Part shown: one piece after another, positions 1 through 8,055 of the stretch
How the letters are laid out: every line of letters begins with the position of its first letter
How positions within the stretch are numbered: position 1 is the first letter of the stretch
DNA from: Betaproteobacteria bacterium
GTDB lineage: Bacteria; Pseudomonadota; Gammaproteobacteria; Burkholderiales; Usitatibacteraceae
Assembly: GCA_025362705.1 (NCBI GenBank)
Contig: JANYFH010000026.1
Span: forward strand, 1-14,303
Length of the DNA: 14,303 bases
Direction: 5' to 3'
Position numbers and translations under genes: made by a program
Notes under the pieces: model-generated
The model's database searches: none
What the model saw: the letters and a program-made list of their open reading frames with translations, nothing else
What the model was told of the DNA's origin: nothing

Positions 1-1
1 C

Positions 2-634
2 GCCACGAAGCTGGGTATCTCGCGCGGGCCATTGCGCGAGGCGTTTCGGTTACTAGAGGAAGCGGGCCTGGTACGAATCACCAAAAACCGCGGCGTGTTC
101 GTCCGCGATATTCCGGTTGAAGAGGCCATTGAGATTTTCGACCTTCGTGCCGCCATGGACGAACTGGTGGGCCGCAAACTTGCGGAGAACATTACGCCGG
201 TTCAAATCAGGGAAATCCGCGGAATGGTCGATTCGATGGAGAAGGCTGTAAAGGAAAAAGACGCCTATCACTACCATCTACTGAATCTGAAGTTTCACGA
301 CAGATTGGTGGAACTGGCCGGAAACAGCAAGCTTGCCGAAATTTACAGAAAGCTCATCAAGGAGCTTTCACTGTTTCGCCGACTCAATCTGGAAGACGGC
401 TGGCTCATGCCGATTTCGGCGTCCGAGCACCGGCAAATTGTCAAGGCAATTGCCTCTGGCGATGCCGACGCTGCGGGCAAAGCCATGTTTGAACATGTGA
501 TGGATAGCAAGGAACGCACCATTGCGCACAACCTGCGTCGACAGTCGCAAACGGAGCAAGACCCACACGCGGTCAAGAAACAACCACGGGCTTCCCAGGA
601 AAAGCCCGCGTTAAAACCGGAAAGATTCCGATGA
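2..634 (+). CDS. GntR-family transcriptional regulator with FCD domain (5' end outside window)
   Basis: A transcription factor of the GntR superfamily, FadR subgroup, cut by the left edge. The open frame runs from base 2, and its first residues (ATKLGISRGPLREAF) are the recognition helix of the winged helix-turn-helix, so the TTG at 32 is not a real start. The wing follows (GLVRITKNRGVFV), then an all-helical FCD ligand-binding domain with the usual histidines in FHDRL, EHRQI and FEHV, which in this family hold a metal beside the effector pocket. The last 30 or so residues are a charged, Lys/Arg/Gln-rich tail beyond the FCD domain. The aldehyde dehydrogenase gene begins 59 bases downstream on the same strand. 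By analogy with other catabolic FCD regulators it probably controls that operon in response to a pathway acid such as a phosphonate or amino acid. The ligand is inferred. Family assignment is secure. Confidence 0.92.
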   Translation, partial: ATKLGISRGPLREAFRLLEEAGLVRITKNRGVFVRDIPVEEAIEIFDLRAAMDELVGRKLAENITPVQIREIRGMVDSMEKAVKEKDAYHYHLLNLKFHDRLVELAGNSKLAEIYRKLIKELSLFRRLNLEDGWLMPISASEHRQIVKAIASGDADAAGKAMFEHVMDSKERTIAHNLRRQSQTEQDPHAVKKQPRASQEKPALKPERFR

Positions 635-693
635 CTCGATGCACGACGTACTCAGCCAAGCACAGGCAATTGACTAGATTTATCACATGAAAG

Positions 694-2145
694 ATGAACA
701 TGCCAGATGAACATTTTCGATGCGAGTCGATGCGCATTGCGGGGAAAAAAGTTGGCGCAGAGCGAAACGGTGATCGAGTCATTCAGGTAGTGAACCCCTA
801 CACGGGCCAAAGCATCGGTTCAGTGCCAAAGGCAACCATTGAGGAAGTTCGGCATGCATTCGAAACCGCGGCGGCCTATCGCAGCAAACTAACCCGCTTT
901 GAACGTGCCGACATTCTCGACCGTGCCGCAACGCTGATTCGCAGCCGCACGACGGAAATTGCCGCGCTGATCACCAGCGAAAGTGGGCTGTGCCTCAAAG
1001 ACTCAACCTATGAAGTCGGTCGCGTCGCCGACGTGCTGGGGTTCGGCGCCAATGAAGTCTTAAAGGACGACGGGCAGATTTTTTCATGCGACCTTACGCC
1101 GCACGGAAAAAAACGCCGCGTCTATACGCAGCGCGATCCGCTGCTAGGCGTTATCAGCGCCATCACCCCGTTCAATCACCCGATGAATCAGGTTGCACAC
1201 AAGGTCGTGCCATCGATTGCGACCAACAACCGGATGGTACTCAAGCCATCCGAAAAGGTCCCTTTCTCTGCACTGCTGCTGGCCGACATTCTTTATGAGG
1301 CAGGGCTGCCACCGGAGATGTTTTCCGTCGTCACCGGCGATCCGCGTGAAATCGCTGATGAACTCATCACCAATCCACACGCGGATATTGTTACCTTTAC
1401 CGGTGGCGTTTCCATCGGAAAATACATTGCGGCCAAGGCGGGCTATCGCCGCATCGTACTGGAGCTAGGCGGCAACGACCCGATCATTGTGATGGAAGAC
1501 GCCGACCTTGACGAAGCTTCCTCATTGGCGGTGCAGGGCTCATACAAAAATTCCGGACAGCGTTGCACGGCGATCAAGCGAATGTTGGTACACGAGAAAG
1601 TTGCTGGTCGCTTTACCGATCTCGTCGTTGAGAAAACGCGTGCCTGGAAATATGGCGATCCGGCCGATCCGGCAACCGAGATGGGCACCGTCATCGACGA
1701 AGCGGCGGCCAGACTCTTTGAGATGCGCGTCAATGAAGCAGTGGCAGAAGGCGCGAGACTGTTGATCGGCAACCAGCGCAACGGCGCTCGCTATGCGCCA
1801 ACGGTGCTTGATCAGGTGCGTCCGGACATGACACTGGTACGCGAGGAAACTTTTGGTCCCGTATCGCCCATCATTCGATTTGCCAATATCGATGAGGCCA
1901 TCAAAATTTCCAACGGCACTGCCTACGGCTTGTCTTCATCTGTCTGTACGAATCGGCTCGATTACATCACCCGCTTTGTGTCCGAATTGCAGGTCGGATC
2001 GGTAAACGTGCGTGAGGTACCTGGTTACCGGCTCGAACTCACGCCATTTGGCGGCATCAAGGATTCGGGACTCGGGTACAAGGAAGGTGTTCAGGAAGCG
2101 ATGAAGAGTTTTACCAACACGAAGACCTACTCTCTGCCATGGTAA
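694..2145 (+). CDS. phnY: Phosphonoacetaldehyde dehydrogenase (PhnY-type aldehyde dehydrogenase)
   Basis: An NAD(P)-dependent aldehyde dehydrogenase of 483 residues, normal length for the family. It is predicted to oxidise phosphonoacetaldehyde, formed from 2-aminoethylphosphonate, to phosphonoacetate in the cytoplasm. Visible elements are the N-terminal NPYTGQSIGSVP stretch, the cofactor-binding region with TPFNHP (Asn161) and KPSEKVP, the FTGG glycine turn (about 235-238), the general-base Glu257 in LELGG, and the catalytic Cys291 in NSGQRCTA, preceded by Arg290. EETFGPVSP and the C-terminal PFGGIKDSGLGYKEG are also present. The stretch QREPLLG-like/ISAITPFNHPMNQ and the end YSLPW resemble the phosphonoacetaldehyde dehydrogenase group rather than generic succinate-semialdehyde or betaine-aldehyde enzymes. 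Start: ATG 694 has a weak AAAG-type site just upstream; ATG 730 (MRIAGKK) is an alternative giving 471 residues. The name phnY is also used for an unrelated alpha-ketoglutarate dioxygenase; the dehydrogenase is meant here. Confidence 0.85.
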   Translation: MNMPDEHFRCESMRIAGKKVGAERNGDRVIQVVNPYTGQSIGSVPKATIEEVRHAFETAAAYRSKLTRFERADILDRAATLIRSRTTEIAALITSESGLCLKDSTYEVGRVADVLGFGANEVLKDDGQIFSCDLTPHGKKRRVYTQRDPLLGVISAITPFNHPMNQVAHKVVPSIATNNRMVLKPSEKVPFSALLLADILYEAGLPPEMFSVVTGDPREIADELITNPHADIVTFTGGVSIGKYIAAKAGYRRIVLELGGNDPIIVMEDADLDEASSLAVQGSYKNSGQRCTAIKRMLVHEKVAGRFTDLVVEKTRAWKYGDPADPATEMGTVIDEAAARLFEMRVNEAVAEGARLLIGNQRNGARYAPTVLDQVRPDMTLVREETFGPVSPIIRFANIDEAIKISNGTAYGLSSSVCTNRLDYITRFVSELQVGSVNVREVPGYRLELTPFGGIKDSGLGYKEGVQEAMKSFTNTKTYSLPW

Positions 2146-2176
2146 TTCTTGGCCAGCGCTCACGTTAGACGGATAA

Positions 2177-3877
2177 ATGCATACCCTCATCAATATTCTT
2201 TCTGGTGTCGCCCTGCTCGTGTGGGGCACGCACATTGTACGCAGCGGTGTCCTACGCGTCTTCGGTGCGAATCTGCGTCGCGTATTGTCAGCGAGCGTGG
2301 CAAACCGTTTTCACGCATTTGTCGCGGGCATCGGCGTAACCAGTCTGGTGCAGTCATCTTCCGCCACGGCTGTAATCACTGCGTCTTTCGTCAGCCAAAA
2401 CCTGATGCCGCTCGCACCCGCACTGGCGATCATGCTTGGGGCGGATGTCGGCACCAGCCTTGTAGTGCAAGTATTCTCATTTGATCTTTCGTGGCTGGCG
2501 CCACTCATGATCGGCGTCGGTGTGGTGCTGCACTTGTCCCGCAAGGGCACACGCACGGGTCAGATCGGCAGGGTGGCCATTGGCATTGGGTTGATCCTGC
2601 TCGCGCTGCAAATGATCATGAATGCGGCACAACCGCTGTCGCAAGCGCCAGGTGTAAAAGTCATCCTTGCCTCAATTTCAGGCGACCCGATGCTGGACAT
2701 TCTGGTAGGAGCGGTATTTGCGATCGCGTTCTGGTCCAGTCTCGCCGTCGTACTGTTGACAGCCGCGTTCGCCGCGAGCGGTCTGATCGGCCTGAAAATG
2801 GCGCTGTTTCTTGTTTTGGGTGCAAATCTCGGTAGTGCAATTCTTGCGCTGCTGGCAACCAGCGGAACCGGGCCAAGCGGCAGGCGCGTCGCGCTGGGCA
2901 ATATCTGTTTCAAGGTAATCGGCTGTGTCATCACAGTGGCGCTGCTTGGCAACATAGAAAATCTGCTGACGCGCATTGACCCCGCCCCCGGCCGGATCGT
3001 CGTCAACTTTCATCTCGCTTTCAATCTGCTACTGGCAGCTTGTTTAATCGGCTTCACCGCGCCGGTTGCCCGACTTGTCGAGCGCCTGATGCCGGATCGT
3101 CCCGAACGCGACAAAGGCGTGACGGCGAAGTATCTTGATCTTGCCGCACTGGATACACCGGCGCTTGCCACGTCCAACGCTGCGCGTGAGGCACTGCGCA
3201 TTGGCGACACAATCGAAACCATGCTAATCGGCGTGCTCACAGTAATCAGGACCAACGATACGAAACTCGCGGCAGACATTCGACGCATGGATGACGATGT
3301 CGATGAACTATATACCGCGATCAAGCTTTATCTCACGCAGATCAGCCGTGAAGCGCTGGATGAAAAGGAAAGCCGCCGCTGGACCGACATCATTTCTCTC
3401 ACAATAAATCTGGAGCACATCGGCGACATCATTGAACATATTCTTGAAGATGTAGGCACCAAGATGATTGCGCAGCGCCTGGCATTCTCCGAAGCCGGCA
3501 TGGCCGAATTGACCGAGATGCACGCGAAGCTGCTCACCAACCTGCGCATGGGCTTCAATGTATTTCTCAATAGCGATCTTAGGAGCGCAGAGCTATTGCT
3601 CGCGCAGAAAGTAGAGTTTCGTGAAATGGGCCTGGCCTTTGCCGATTCGCACCTGCACCGGCTCGCCGGTCAGAGCCTGCAAACTGTCGAAACAAGCTCA
3701 CTGCACCTTGACATCATCAACGATTTCAAACGCATCAATTCGCTTATCTGCTCGATCGCGTATCCGATTCTCGAGCAAGCGGGTGCCCTCTCCCGCACGC
3801 GATTACGCGAGGGTTTCCTCGACGCGAAAACCTTACCATTGCAGACCGAAATAACGGTATCCGCAGATCGCGTTTAA
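2177..3877 (+). CDS. Na/Pi cotransporter-family protein with C-terminal PhoU-like domain
   Basis: An inner-membrane phosphate carrier of 566 residues in the NptA/YjbB group. The N-terminal ~300 residues form hydrophobic segments carrying the inverted-repeat signatures of the family: QSSSAT at 59-64 with GADVGTS at 88-94, and the second copy WSSLAVVLL at 186-194 with LGANLGSA at 214-221. A cytoplasmic helical PhoU-like domain follows (about 335-545; SLTINLEHIGDIIEHI is its typical core). E. coli YjbB of this type exports phosphate, so in a phosphonate-degrading operon export or balancing of excess phosphate is as likely as uptake. The first position of the second SS motif is Trp, where I would expect His or Gln. 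The start ATG at 2177 lies 31 bases after the dehydrogenase stop with only a weak ribosome-binding site, and the HD-domain gene follows after 6 bases, suggesting translational coupling. Direction of transport is inferred. Confidence 0.88.
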   Translation: MHTLINILSGVALLVWGTHIVRSGVLRVFGANLRRVLSASVANRFHAFVAGIGVTSLVQSSSATAVITASFVSQNLMPLAPALAIMLGADVGTSLVVQVFSFDLSWLAPLMIGVGVVLHLSRKGTRTGQIGRVAIGIGLILLALQMIMNAAQPLSQAPGVKVILASISGDPMLDILVGAVFAIAFWSSLAVVLLTAAFAASGLIGLKMALFLVLGANLGSAILALLATSGTGPSGRRVALGNICFKVIGCVITVALLGNIENLLTRIDPAPGRIVVNFHLAFNLLLAACLIGFTAPVARLVERLMPDRPERDKGVTAKYLDLAALDTPALATSNAAREALRIGDTIETMLIGVLTVIRTNDTKLAADIRRMDDDVDELYTAIKLYLTQISREALDEKESRRWTDIISLTINLEHIGDIIEHILEDVGTKMIAQRLAFSEAGMAELTEMHAKLLTNLRMGFNVFLNSDLRSAELLLAQKVEFREMGLAFADSHLHRLAGQSLQTVETSSLHLDIINDFKRINSLICSIAYPILEQAGALSRTRLREGFLDAKTLPLQTEITVSADRV

Positions 3878-3883
3878 GCGAAT

Positions 3884-4435
3884 ATGGCGCTGACTCTTGA
3901 CGATATTGCGAGTTTATTTTCCCGGCACGGTGCGCGGATGTATAGCGGGGAGCCAGTCACACAGGTGCAGCATGCACTGCAAACTGCAGCGCTTGCCGAA
4001 CAGCATGGCGCCAATGATGAATTGGTAACCGCTTGTCTGCTGCACGATTTGGGCCATATGCTCAATGATCAAGGCGAAACGCCGACGCTGCGCGGCCTCG
4101 ATGACACCCATCAATATTTTGCTCTGCCATTTTTGCGGGGACTCTTTTCCGATCGCGTGCTCGATATCATCAAACTTCACGTGGATGCCAAACGCTACCT
4201 GTGCGCGATAGACGCCGATTACTGGGCTGCCCTTTCAGCGGATTCAAAACGGAGCTTGGAATTGCAAGGCGGCGTTTATAACGAAAAACAGTGCATTGAA
4301 TTCATCGCCCAACCAGCTGCGCCCGATGCGGTAAAACTGCGCCAGTGGGATGATCAAGCCAAGCAACCGCATCTATCTACCCCAGACCTGTTGCATTTTC
4401 TGAATCGCGCGGCGCGCTGCCGTATTGTTGCGTGA
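3884..4435 (+). CDS. phnZ: HD-domain diiron oxygenase, PhnZ/TmpB-like (C-P bond cleavage)
   Basis: A small HD-fold protein of 183 residues, close to PhnZ in length and motif spacing. PhnZ uses a mixed-valent diiron centre and O2 to split 2-amino-1-hydroxyethylphosphonate into glycine and phosphate; TmpB does the same with the N-trimethyl substrate, giving glycine betaine. All six expected metal ligands are visible: His30 (QHALQ), His54-Asp55 (LLHDLGH), His76 (DTHQYF), His99 (KLHVDAKRYL) and Asp156 (RQWDDQAK). The segment MYSGEPVTQ supplies Tyr20 and Glu23, matching the PhnZ substrate-gating Tyr/Glu pair. ELQGGVYN (126-133) also resembles the PhnZ active-site loop. These features make a generic HD phosphohydrolase unlikely. 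The gene begins 6 bases after the Na/Pi gene and is followed after 43 bases by a DMT transporter. Its usual alpha-ketoglutarate hydroxylase partner is absent from the window. Substrate (AEP, N-methyl or trimethyl form) cannot be settled from sequence. Confidence 0.78.
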   Translation: MALTLDDIASLFSRHGARMYSGEPVTQVQHALQTAALAEQHGANDELVTACLLHDLGHMLNDQGETPTLRGLDDTHQYFALPFLRGLFSDRVLDIIKLHVDAKRYLCAIDADYWAALSADSKRSLELQGGVYNEKQCIEFIAQPAAPDAVKLRQWDDQAKQPHLSTPDLLHFLNRAARCRIVA

Positions 4436-4478
4436 TCGCACTTGCGAATAGCTGGTCCAGTAACGCCCGAGCCTGACG

Positions 4479-5360
4479 GTGGTTCTCGCTCTCACTTTGC
4501 CGGTAACGTTGATCGTTCTCTTTGGGGCATTGCTACACGCCTCGTGGAATGCGCTTATCAAGTCGGCTACCGACAAATCTCTCGATACGGCACTCATTCA
4601 CGTCCTGGGCGGCGCCGTCGCTTTGCCGCTGGTGTGGCTGGCCGGATTTCCACCGAACGCCGCACTTCCTTACCTCGCCGCGTCCGTCACCGTTCATATC
4701 GGTTACTACATAGCACTTGCGGGTGCCTATAAGCACGGCGACCTTGGGCTCACGTATCCGATCATGCGCGGCCTCGCACCTTTGCTGGTTGCAATCGCGA
4801 GCGGTATCGTCATCGGCGAACATCCATCGACGCTGGGATGGCTTGGCGTGGCGGGCATCAGTATCGGCGTACTGCTGGTGGGATTATCGCGGACGGCATT
4901 CGAGCAAGGCGCACATCGTTCCGCACTGGGTTTCGCGCTCAGCAACGCTGTCATCATTGCCATCTACACGGTTGTGGATGCGCTCGGCGTTCGTGCGACT
5001 GTGCAGCAAGGTGGCAGTGCGTTGCAATACATGGCCGCGCTCTTCCTGATCGACGGATTTCCGTACTTTATTTTCGTGATGTCGCAATGCAAGGCGCAAC
5101 AGCGTGCAGATGCGTGGACTTATATGCGCAGCCGCTGGCCGCTGGCATCACTGGGTACGCTGGCGTCGCTTGGCTCGTATAGCATCGCACTTTGGGCCAT
5201 GACACAGGCACCGGTGGCGACAGTGGCGGCATTGCGTGAAGTTTCAGTATTGTTTGCGGCATTGCTCGGTGCCGTGTTCCTGAAGGAAACATTCGGGCTT
5301 CAACGCAGCGCGGGAACGCTGCTGATTTTGAGTGGTGTTGCAGCACTCAGGCTTGCGTAA
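4479..5360 (+). CDS. EamA/DMT-superfamily transporter
   Basis: An integral inner-membrane protein of 293 residues, the usual size for a ten-helix EamA transporter built from two five-helix repeats. Family signs are the early ALLHASWNALIKSA segment, HIGYYIALAGAYKHGDLGLTYPIMRGLAPLLVAI in the first repeat (the YPI..G.APL pattern), GEHPSTLGWLGVAGI, and the second-repeat counterpart APVATVAALREVSVLFAALLGAVFLKETFG. Members move small metabolites, often amino acids or their derivatives and often outward. Within this operon it might carry an aminophosphonate, betaine-type compound or pathway product, but nothing in the sequence fixes the substrate. The start is GTG at 4479; it has only a weak upstream purine stretch, and later in-frame TTG codons are possible. 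The stop lies 25 bases before the next ATG. Confidence 0.85.
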   Translation: MVLALTLPVTLIVLFGALLHASWNALIKSATDKSLDTALIHVLGGAVALPLVWLAGFPPNAALPYLAASVTVHIGYYIALAGAYKHGDLGLTYPIMRGLAPLLVAIASGIVIGEHPSTLGWLGVAGISIGVLLVGLSRTAFEQGAHRSALGFALSNAVIIAIYTVVDALGVRATVQQGGSALQYMAALFLIDGFPYFIFVMSQCKAQQRADAWTYMRSRWPLASLGTLASLGSYSIALWAMTQAPVATVAALREVSVLFAALLGAVFLKETFGLQRSAGTLLILSGVAALRLA

Positions 5361-5375
5361 AGCATGTAATGAAAC

Positions 5376-5379
5376 GAGG
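5376..5379 (+). promoter_or_regulatory. Ribosome-binding site deciding the start of the flavoprotein gene
   Basis: GAGG lies six bases before ATG 5386. The same open frame extends up to 5332 inside the transporter gene, but the extra 18 residues do not belong to the flavoprotein fold, whereas MTLPTQAEIVIIGGG is a typical beginning. Confidence 0.75.
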
Positions 5380-5385
5380 TTTGAC

Positions 5386-7797
5386 ATGACACTCCCGACT
5401 CAAGCAGAAATTGTCATTATCGGTGGCGGCATCGCTGGTTGTTCGACCGCTTATCACCTCGCGCTGCTGGGGAAAAAAGACGTGCTGCTGCTGGAACAAG
5501 GCACCCTCACCTGCGGTACCACCTGGCACGCCGCCGGTCTGGTCGGACAAATGCGCCCCAATCGCAATATGACGCGCATGAGCAAATACGGCATCGAACT
5601 CTACTCGACGCTTGAAGCGGAGACGGGTCTTGCGACCGGCTGGAAACAGTGCGGAAGTGTCAATGTCGCCAAGACGACTGAGCGCATGCAAACGTTTCTA
5701 AAGCAAGCTGCAATGGTGAGGAGTTTCGGTGTCGATGTGGACATTATCAGCCCGCAGCAGGCAGGTGATCTATATCCAATATTGCGTACGGACGATCTGC
5801 AAGGCGCACTATGGATTCCCGGTGACGGCAAGGCGAACCCGGCGGATCTCACCATGTCGCTTGCGAAGGGCGCACGCAACCGTGGCGTGAGGATAATTGA
5901 AAATGTCGAGGTGACTGGCATCCTCATCGAAAACAACAAGGTTATGGGCGTGCGTACCACGCAGGGTGATGTGCGCTGCGAAACCATCGTCAATTGTGCC
6001 GGACAATGGGCGCGCCAACTTGGCCGGCTCGCGGGGGTAAACGTGCCGCTGTATTCGGCCGAACATTTTTATATCGTGACCGACACCATCCCTGGCGTGC
6101 ACCCAATGCTCCCGGTGATGCGCGATCCCGATGGTTTTATCTACTACAAGGAAGAAGTAGGCGGCCTGGTAATGGGTGGCTTTGAGCCGAAAGCCAAGCC
6201 GTGGAAAATGGATCCTATTCCAGCCAGTTTCCAATTCCAGTTGCTCGACGAAGATTGGGATCAATTCGAAATACTCATGAACAACGCGATCCACCGCACA
6301 CCTTGCCTTGAAACCGCACCGGTAAAGATGTTACTCAATGGCCCAGAGAGCTTCACACCGGATGGTAATTTCATTCTTGGCGAAGCGCCAGAGCTTCGCA
6401 ATTTCTTCGTCTGCGCGGGATTCAATTCGGCGGGCATCGCCAATTCTGGCGGCGCTGGCAGATTAATCGCCGAGTGGATTGTGGTAGGCAGTGCACAGTC
6501 GGATTTGTGGGATGTGGATATTCGCCGTTTTGGCGGCTTCACTGCCAACCGCCGGGCACTCGCTGCGCGTACCGGCGAAACGCTAGGCCTTCACTATGCC
6601 ATGCGCTGGCCGAGGCAGGAACTTGAAACTGCACGGCCGCTGCGCACGTCTCCGCTCTACGACATTCTTGCCGGGAAAGGTGCAGTATTCGGCAGCAAAA
6701 ATGGCTGGGAGCGCGCCAATTATTTTCGTCCTGCAGGCGCAGCACCCGCTGAATATGGGTTGGGGCGACCCGATTGGCTGGACTGGGTGATTGAGGAACA
6801 ACGTGCCACCCGCGAAACTGTAGCCTTGTACGACCAGACATCGTTTTCCAAATTGCTCCTGCGAGGCCGTGATGCGCTCAGCCTCCTGCAACGGTTGTGT
6901 GCCAACGACATCGACATCCCGGTCGACAAGATGGTCTACACGGCGCTTCTGAATGATCGCGGCGGGTTCGAGTCCGATCTCACCGTTGTGCGTCTTGCCC
7001 TAGATCGTTTTCTGATCGTCACTGGTTCAGCGCAGGCCACCCGCGACGTGGATTGGATCAGCCGTAATATCGGCAGCGATGAATACGCATCGCTGACCGA
7101 CGTGAGCGCACAATTTTGCGTGCTTTCACTGATGGGCCCCAACGCGCGTGACCTGCTGACACGTGCCTGTCCCGACGATCTTTCCAGTGACAGCCTGAAG
7201 TTTTCCTGGACGCGCGAGATCGATGTCGGCTATGCGCGCGTGCGTGCAGCGCGCATGAGCTACGTTGGCGGGCCGGGATTCGAACTTTATGTACCCGTGG
7301 AAATGGCGCGCCACGTTTATCTCGCATTGATGGAAGCCGGACAGGGGTTGGGACTACGCAACGCGGGTTACTACGCGCTCGATGCGCTGCGTATCGAAGC
7401 TGGTCGCCGCGCCTGGGGCGCAGAATTGGGACCAGATGAAAATCCTTTCGAGGCAGGCCTTGCCTTCGCGGTCAATCTCGACAAGCCAATGCCGTTCATC
7501 GGCAAGCAAGCGTTGTTGAAAACAAAATCGCAGCCGTTGAAGAAAAAACTCGTCACTGTGGTACTGGACTCTCCAAACGCGTACGCGTGGGGCGGTGAAG
7601 GTATAGTTTTCGAAAACGAAACAGTCGGTGAATTGACCTCGGTCGGCTGGAGTCCCAAAGCCAACGCCTGTGTGGGGCTGGGCTATGTGCGTGGCGCAGC
7701 GGCGCAACGTGCTCATGCAGGTACGCCGATGCACATTGAATTGTGGGGTGAACGGATCGCGGCGAGAGCTTGGGATCAGTGGCCGCCGAAAGTGTGA
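5386..7797 (+). CDS. Dimethylglycine/sarcosine dehydrogenase-like flavoprotein with GcvT folate domain
   Basis: A cytoplasmic oxidative N-demethylase of 803 residues, the length of dimethylglycine and sarcosine dehydrogenases. Such enzymes oxidise an N-methyl amino acid with FAD and pass the one-carbon unit to tetrahydrofolate. Order of domains: an FAD-binding DAO fold (about 7-370) opening with the dinucleotide motif VIIGGGIAGCSTAYHL; a middle domain (about 370-425); a GcvT aminomethyltransferase domain (about 428-690); and a GcvT C-terminal barrel (about 700-795). His48 in TTWHAAGL is the position that carries covalent FAD in the dimethylglycine enzymes. His227 (AEHFY) and Tyr253 (IYYKEE) fall where active-site residues lie in dimethylglycine oxidase, and Asp531 in GGFESDLTV is the likely folate-site acid. 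The gene follows the transporter by 25 bases and precedes a terminator-like hairpin. Exact substrate is open: dimethylglycine, sarcosine, or an N-methylated aminophosphonate. The family is certain, the substrate is not. Confidence 0.88.
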   Translation: MTLPTQAEIVIIGGGIAGCSTAYHLALLGKKDVLLLEQGTLTCGTTWHAAGLVGQMRPNRNMTRMSKYGIELYSTLEAETGLATGWKQCGSVNVAKTTERMQTFLKQAAMVRSFGVDVDIISPQQAGDLYPILRTDDLQGALWIPGDGKANPADLTMSLAKGARNRGVRIIENVEVTGILIENNKVMGVRTTQGDVRCETIVNCAGQWARQLGRLAGVNVPLYSAEHFYIVTDTIPGVHPMLPVMRDPDGFIYYKEEVGGLVMGGFEPKAKPWKMDPIPASFQFQLLDEDWDQFEILMNNAIHRTPCLETAPVKMLLNGPESFTPDGNFILGEAPELRNFFVCAGFNSAGIANSGGAGRLIAEWIVVGSAQSDLWDVDIRRFGGFTANRRALAARTGETLGLHYAMRWPRQELETARPLRTSPLYDILAGKGAVFGSKNGWERANYFRPAGAAPAEYGLGRPDWLDWVIEEQRATRETVALYDQTSFSKLLLRGRDALSLLQRLCANDIDIPVDKMVYTALLNDRGGFESDLTVVRLALDRFLIVTGSAQATRDVDWISRNIGSDEYASLTDVSAQFCVLSLMGPNARDLLTRACPDDLSSDSLKFSWTREIDVGYARVRAARMSYVGGPGFELYVPVEMARHVYLALMEAGQGLGLRNAGYYALDALRIEAGRRAWGAELGPDENPFEAGLAFAVNLDKPMPFIGKQALLKTKSQPLKKKLVTVVLDSPNAYAWGGEGIVFENETVGELTSVGWSPKANACVGLGYVRGAAAQRAHAGTPMHIELWGERIAARAWDQWPPKV

Positions 7798-7824
7798 AAT
7801 AGCGTGATTCAGGTACAAACAAGC

Positions 7825-7883
7825 GCTGGCGCGCCTTTCCAGCTATTTTCCGCCTGGAAACCCCGCCAGTACTAGAGTTTTTT
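7825..7883 (+). terminator. Probable intrinsic terminator of the phosphonate operon
   Basis: A two-part stem lies 27 bases after the flavoprotein stop. The outer arms are CTGGCG (7826-7831) and CGCCAG (7864-7869). The inner arms are TTTCCAG (7836-7842) and CTGGAAA (7854-7860), around an 11-base loop. A run of six T follows at 7878-7883, eight bases beyond the stem, which is further away than ideal. Its position at the end of a co-directional gene run supports the call. Confidence 0.6.
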
Positions 7884-8045
7884 ACTTCCAACTGGATCCG
7901 GCCGCAGTACCATCCCGCAATCGCGGTCAATATTTTCTCGCATCAAAGTGCGCATCCGGATATTATTGAATTTCGTATCAACATAATTACGCCATCAGCG
8001 GTTTCTCTTTTTTCGTTATCGACTTGATGGGATGGCCAAACGATC

Positions 8046-8050
8046 AGGAG
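8046..8050 (+). promoter_or_regulatory. Ribosome-binding site of the FecR-domain gene
   Basis: AGGAG is followed after five bases by ATG 8056. This is the best Shine-Dalgarno match in this stretch and favours 8056 over the in-frame ATG at 8032. Confidence 0.75.
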
Positions 8051-8055
8051 CAGTC

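Noticed and set aside
587..608. Inverted repeat CGGGCTT / AAGCCCG with an eight-base loop at the end of the GntR gene, a possible terminator or attenuator
   Set aside because: It lies inside the coding region and is not followed by a T-run on either strand. The downstream genes look co-transcribed, so I see no support for termination.
7931..8031. AT-rich stretch with TATTAT (7961-7966) and TAATTA as a possible promoter for the FecR-domain gene
   Set aside because: No -35-like hexamer lies at a suitable distance from either candidate, so I do not call a promoter although one is expected in this region.
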